The notes beneath the pieces are model-generated. The model searched no databases. It had not been told where the DNA came from and worked only from the letters and a program-made list of their open reading frames with translations. From NCBI RefSeq assembly GCF_017355405.1, contig NZ_CP061177.1:558001-622000 (forward strand): 64,000 nt of DNA, in the 5' to 3' direction. This document shows, piece by piece, positions 62,917 to 64,000 of this stretch; position 1 is the stretch's first letter, and each line of letters starts with the position of its first letter. Both the position numbers and the translations under genes were made by a program. The stretch comes from Roseomonas haemaphysalidis. GTDB taxonomy: Bacteria; Pseudomonadota; Alphaproteobacteria; Acetobacterales; Acetobacteraceae.

Positions 62917-63568
62917 CGCCACCCCCGCCGATGCCGTGGTGGAGCTTTACCGCGCGCTCGCCCGGCACCGCATGAACCACGGCAGCAGCGGCAATGTCAG
63001 CCTGCGGCAGGGCGACGACATGCTGATCACGCCGACCGGCGCGACAGAGGAATCGCTTTCGGCGGAGGAGCTGGTGCGGCTGCCGCTGGCGGGGCCGCCG
63101 CTGCCGGGAACCGCGCCGTCCAGCGAATGGGAAATGCACGCGGCGGTCTACGCCGCCTGCCCAGAAGCGAATTGCGTGGTGCACACCCATGCGGACCACT
63201 GCACGGCGCTGGCCTCGCTGGGTGAGCCGCTGCCCGCCTTTCATTACATGGTGGTCGGCTTCGGTGGGCGGGAGGTGCCTTGCGCGCCCTACCGCACCTT
63301 TGGCACGCCGGCCTTGGCGGAGGCGGTGCGCGACACCATTCCCGGCTACAAGGCCTGCCTGCTGGCGAACCACGGCATGATCTGCCACGGCAAGGACCCG
63401 GCCACGGCACTGGCCACGGCGCTGCGGCTGGAAACCCTGGCCCGGCAATACCTGCTGGCGCGCGCCGCCGGCCGACCCGCCCTGCTGGACGACGAGCAGA
63501 TCCGCCAGGCGCGGGACCGCTACCGGACTTATGGATCGCCCTACCGGCAAGCCGGCGCCGCCTCCTGA
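62909..63568 (+). CDS. Class II aldolase/adducin family protein (OtnC-like)
   Basis: A 219-residue zinc-dependent class II aldolase. It has GSSGNVSLR (about 25-33), TPTGATEE, EWEMHAAVY with the catalytic glutamate (about 73-81), zinc histidines in VVHTHADHCTAL (about 90-101), and a third in LANHGMICHG (about 152). OtnC-type members cleave or decarboxylate 4-phospho acid sugars made by the adjacent kinase. It is translated from an ATG overlapping the kinase end by eight bases. No OtnI isomerase or dehydrogenase gene is in the operon, so an incomplete or shortened pathway is implied. Confidence 0.92.
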   Translation: MPDATPADAVVELYRALARHRMNHGSSGNVSLRQGDDMLITPTGATEESLSAEELVRLPLAGPPLPGTAPSSEWEMHAAVYAACPEANCVVHTHADHCTALASLGEPLPAFHYMVVGFGGREVPCAPYRTFGTPALAEAVRDTIPGYKACLLANHGMICHGKDPATALATALRLETLARQYLLARAAGRPALLDDEQIRQARDRYRTYGSPYRQAGAAS

Positions 63569-63599
63569 CCCTGCCCTGGCCCGCATGGGCCACGAAGCA

Positions 63600-63632
63600 A
63601 AAGGGCCGGCCCTCCATGAGGGCCGGCCCTTT
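63600..63632. terminator. Bidirectional intrinsic terminator
   Basis: A perfect 14-bp inverted repeat AAAGGGCCGGCCCT / AGGGCCGGCCCTTT with a 5-base loop CCATG. It lies between the convergent aldolase and PEP-CTERM genes. A- and T-rich ends flank it. It shares the AAAGGGCCGGC core with the terminator at 4574-4601. Confidence 0.88.
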
Positions 63633-63664
63633 CCATTTCCGGCCGCGCGGGCGGCCGGGAAGCG

Positions 63665-64000
63665 TCAGGCGGCCTTGCGGGCGCGACGCATCAGGCCGAG
63701 GCCGACCAGGCCCGTGCCGAACAGCGCGATGCTCATCGGCTCGGGGACCGGGGTCGGATTGGGGGTGGGGTTCGGGTTGGAGGGGGTCGTCGGGGTGGTC
63801 GGGGTCGTCGGGGTGGTCGTGGACGGGCCGAAGGCCTGCGTGATGATGCTGGTCTGCGCGCGGTCGCCGGCCACAAAGGCGGACACGTTGATGTCCTTGG
63901 TCACGTACAGCGTGTCGTAGGAGCCATCGAGGCTGATGGAGGTCGAGAGGTCGCAGCCGCTGATGGAGCAGCTGACCACGCTCTGCCCCAGCAGGGTCTG
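63665..64000 (-). CDS. PEP-CTERM sorting domain protein, C-terminal part (start beyond window)
   Basis: The frame is open to the right edge of the window, so only the last 111 residues are seen. They comprise a piece of a secreted domain with a Cys pair (SCSISGCD), a Thr/Pro/Asn-rich linker made of TTP-type repeats, then VPEPMSIALFGTGLVGLGLM followed by RRARK. This is a PEP-CTERM signal: a PEP motif, one transmembrane helix and a basic tail. Such proteins are exported and processed by exosortase, then anchored in the envelope or matrix. No exosortase gene is in the window. The linker is encoded by 18-bp tandem repeats (63786-63821, 17 of 18 matches). Confidence 0.88.
   Translation of the reverse strand, partial: QTLLGQSVVSCSISGCDLSTSISLDGSYDTLYVTKDINVSAFVAGDRAQTSIITQAFGPSTTTPTTPTTPTTPSNPNPTPNPTPVPEPMSIALFGTGLVGLGLMRRARKAA

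Overview
The window is about 70% GC chromosomal DNA with dense, mostly intact genes. The gene families point to an alphaproteobacterium of the Acetobacteraceae, Roseomonas-like: many orphan Bug-type (TctC) periplasmic receptors, Tat-type signal peptides, an OmpR-type response regulator beside a ribA with a degenerate N-terminal domain, and a PEP-CTERM protein. This placement is inference from gene content, not from a marker gene. I saw no rRNA, tRNA, CRISPR array, transposase, integrase or replication origin.

Layout. 1-10.9 kb is general metabolism and envelope: the end of a glycosyltransferase, an Nfu-type Fe-S protein, a RutE-like nitroreductase, an orphan oligopeptide-type binding protein with an alpha/beta hydrolase, a response regulator, RibA, an L,D-transpeptidase-fold protein, a second glycosyltransferase, a NeuD-like acetyltransferase and a first Bug receptor. 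10.9-19.9 kb is one nine-gene leftward operon: polysaccharide deacetylase, LivHMGF, a branched-chain-type binding protein, two SDR dehydrogenases and an FAD monooxygenase. It follows a GntR/FCD regulator and carries two identical TTGTGTACA boxes exactly 105 bp apart. 19.9-25.2 kb holds an SDR, a CitE-like lyase, an MBL hydrolase, a second Bug receptor, and a tandem glycine riboswitch in front of a DadA-like D-amino acid dehydrogenase. 25.2-31.4 kb holds an HtrA-like protein that has lost its catalytic residues, an RND efflux pump pair, and its divergent TetR regulator with a 37-bp palindromic operator. 31.5-46.4 kb mixes regulators (XRE, LysR), three more Bug receptors, an amidohydrolase, another orphan binding protein, and an LLM monooxygenase-AtuA-DUF4387 operon.

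The most interesting part is 46.4-63.6 kb. Six transcription units start from three divergent intergenic regions, and each region carries the same AT-rich palindrome GATATATC. The units encode two orphan family-5 binding proteins, a penicillin-acylase-family hydrolase, two amidase-signature enzymes, a GntR/FCD regulator, a class III aminotransferase, an NTF2-flavin monooxygenase fusion, a two-subunit N,N-dimethylformamidase-like enzyme, and a DUF1537 (OtnK-like) kinase with a class II aldolase. I read this as a previously uncharacterised regulon for taking up and breaking down an N-substituted amide. The substrate is unknown.

The window ends with a bidirectional terminator and the C-terminal part of a PEP-CTERM surface protein. 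Two long imperfect palindromic elements (20.7 kb, 58.3 kb) look like dispersed intergenic repeats. Four convergent gene pairs end on a shared CTAG.
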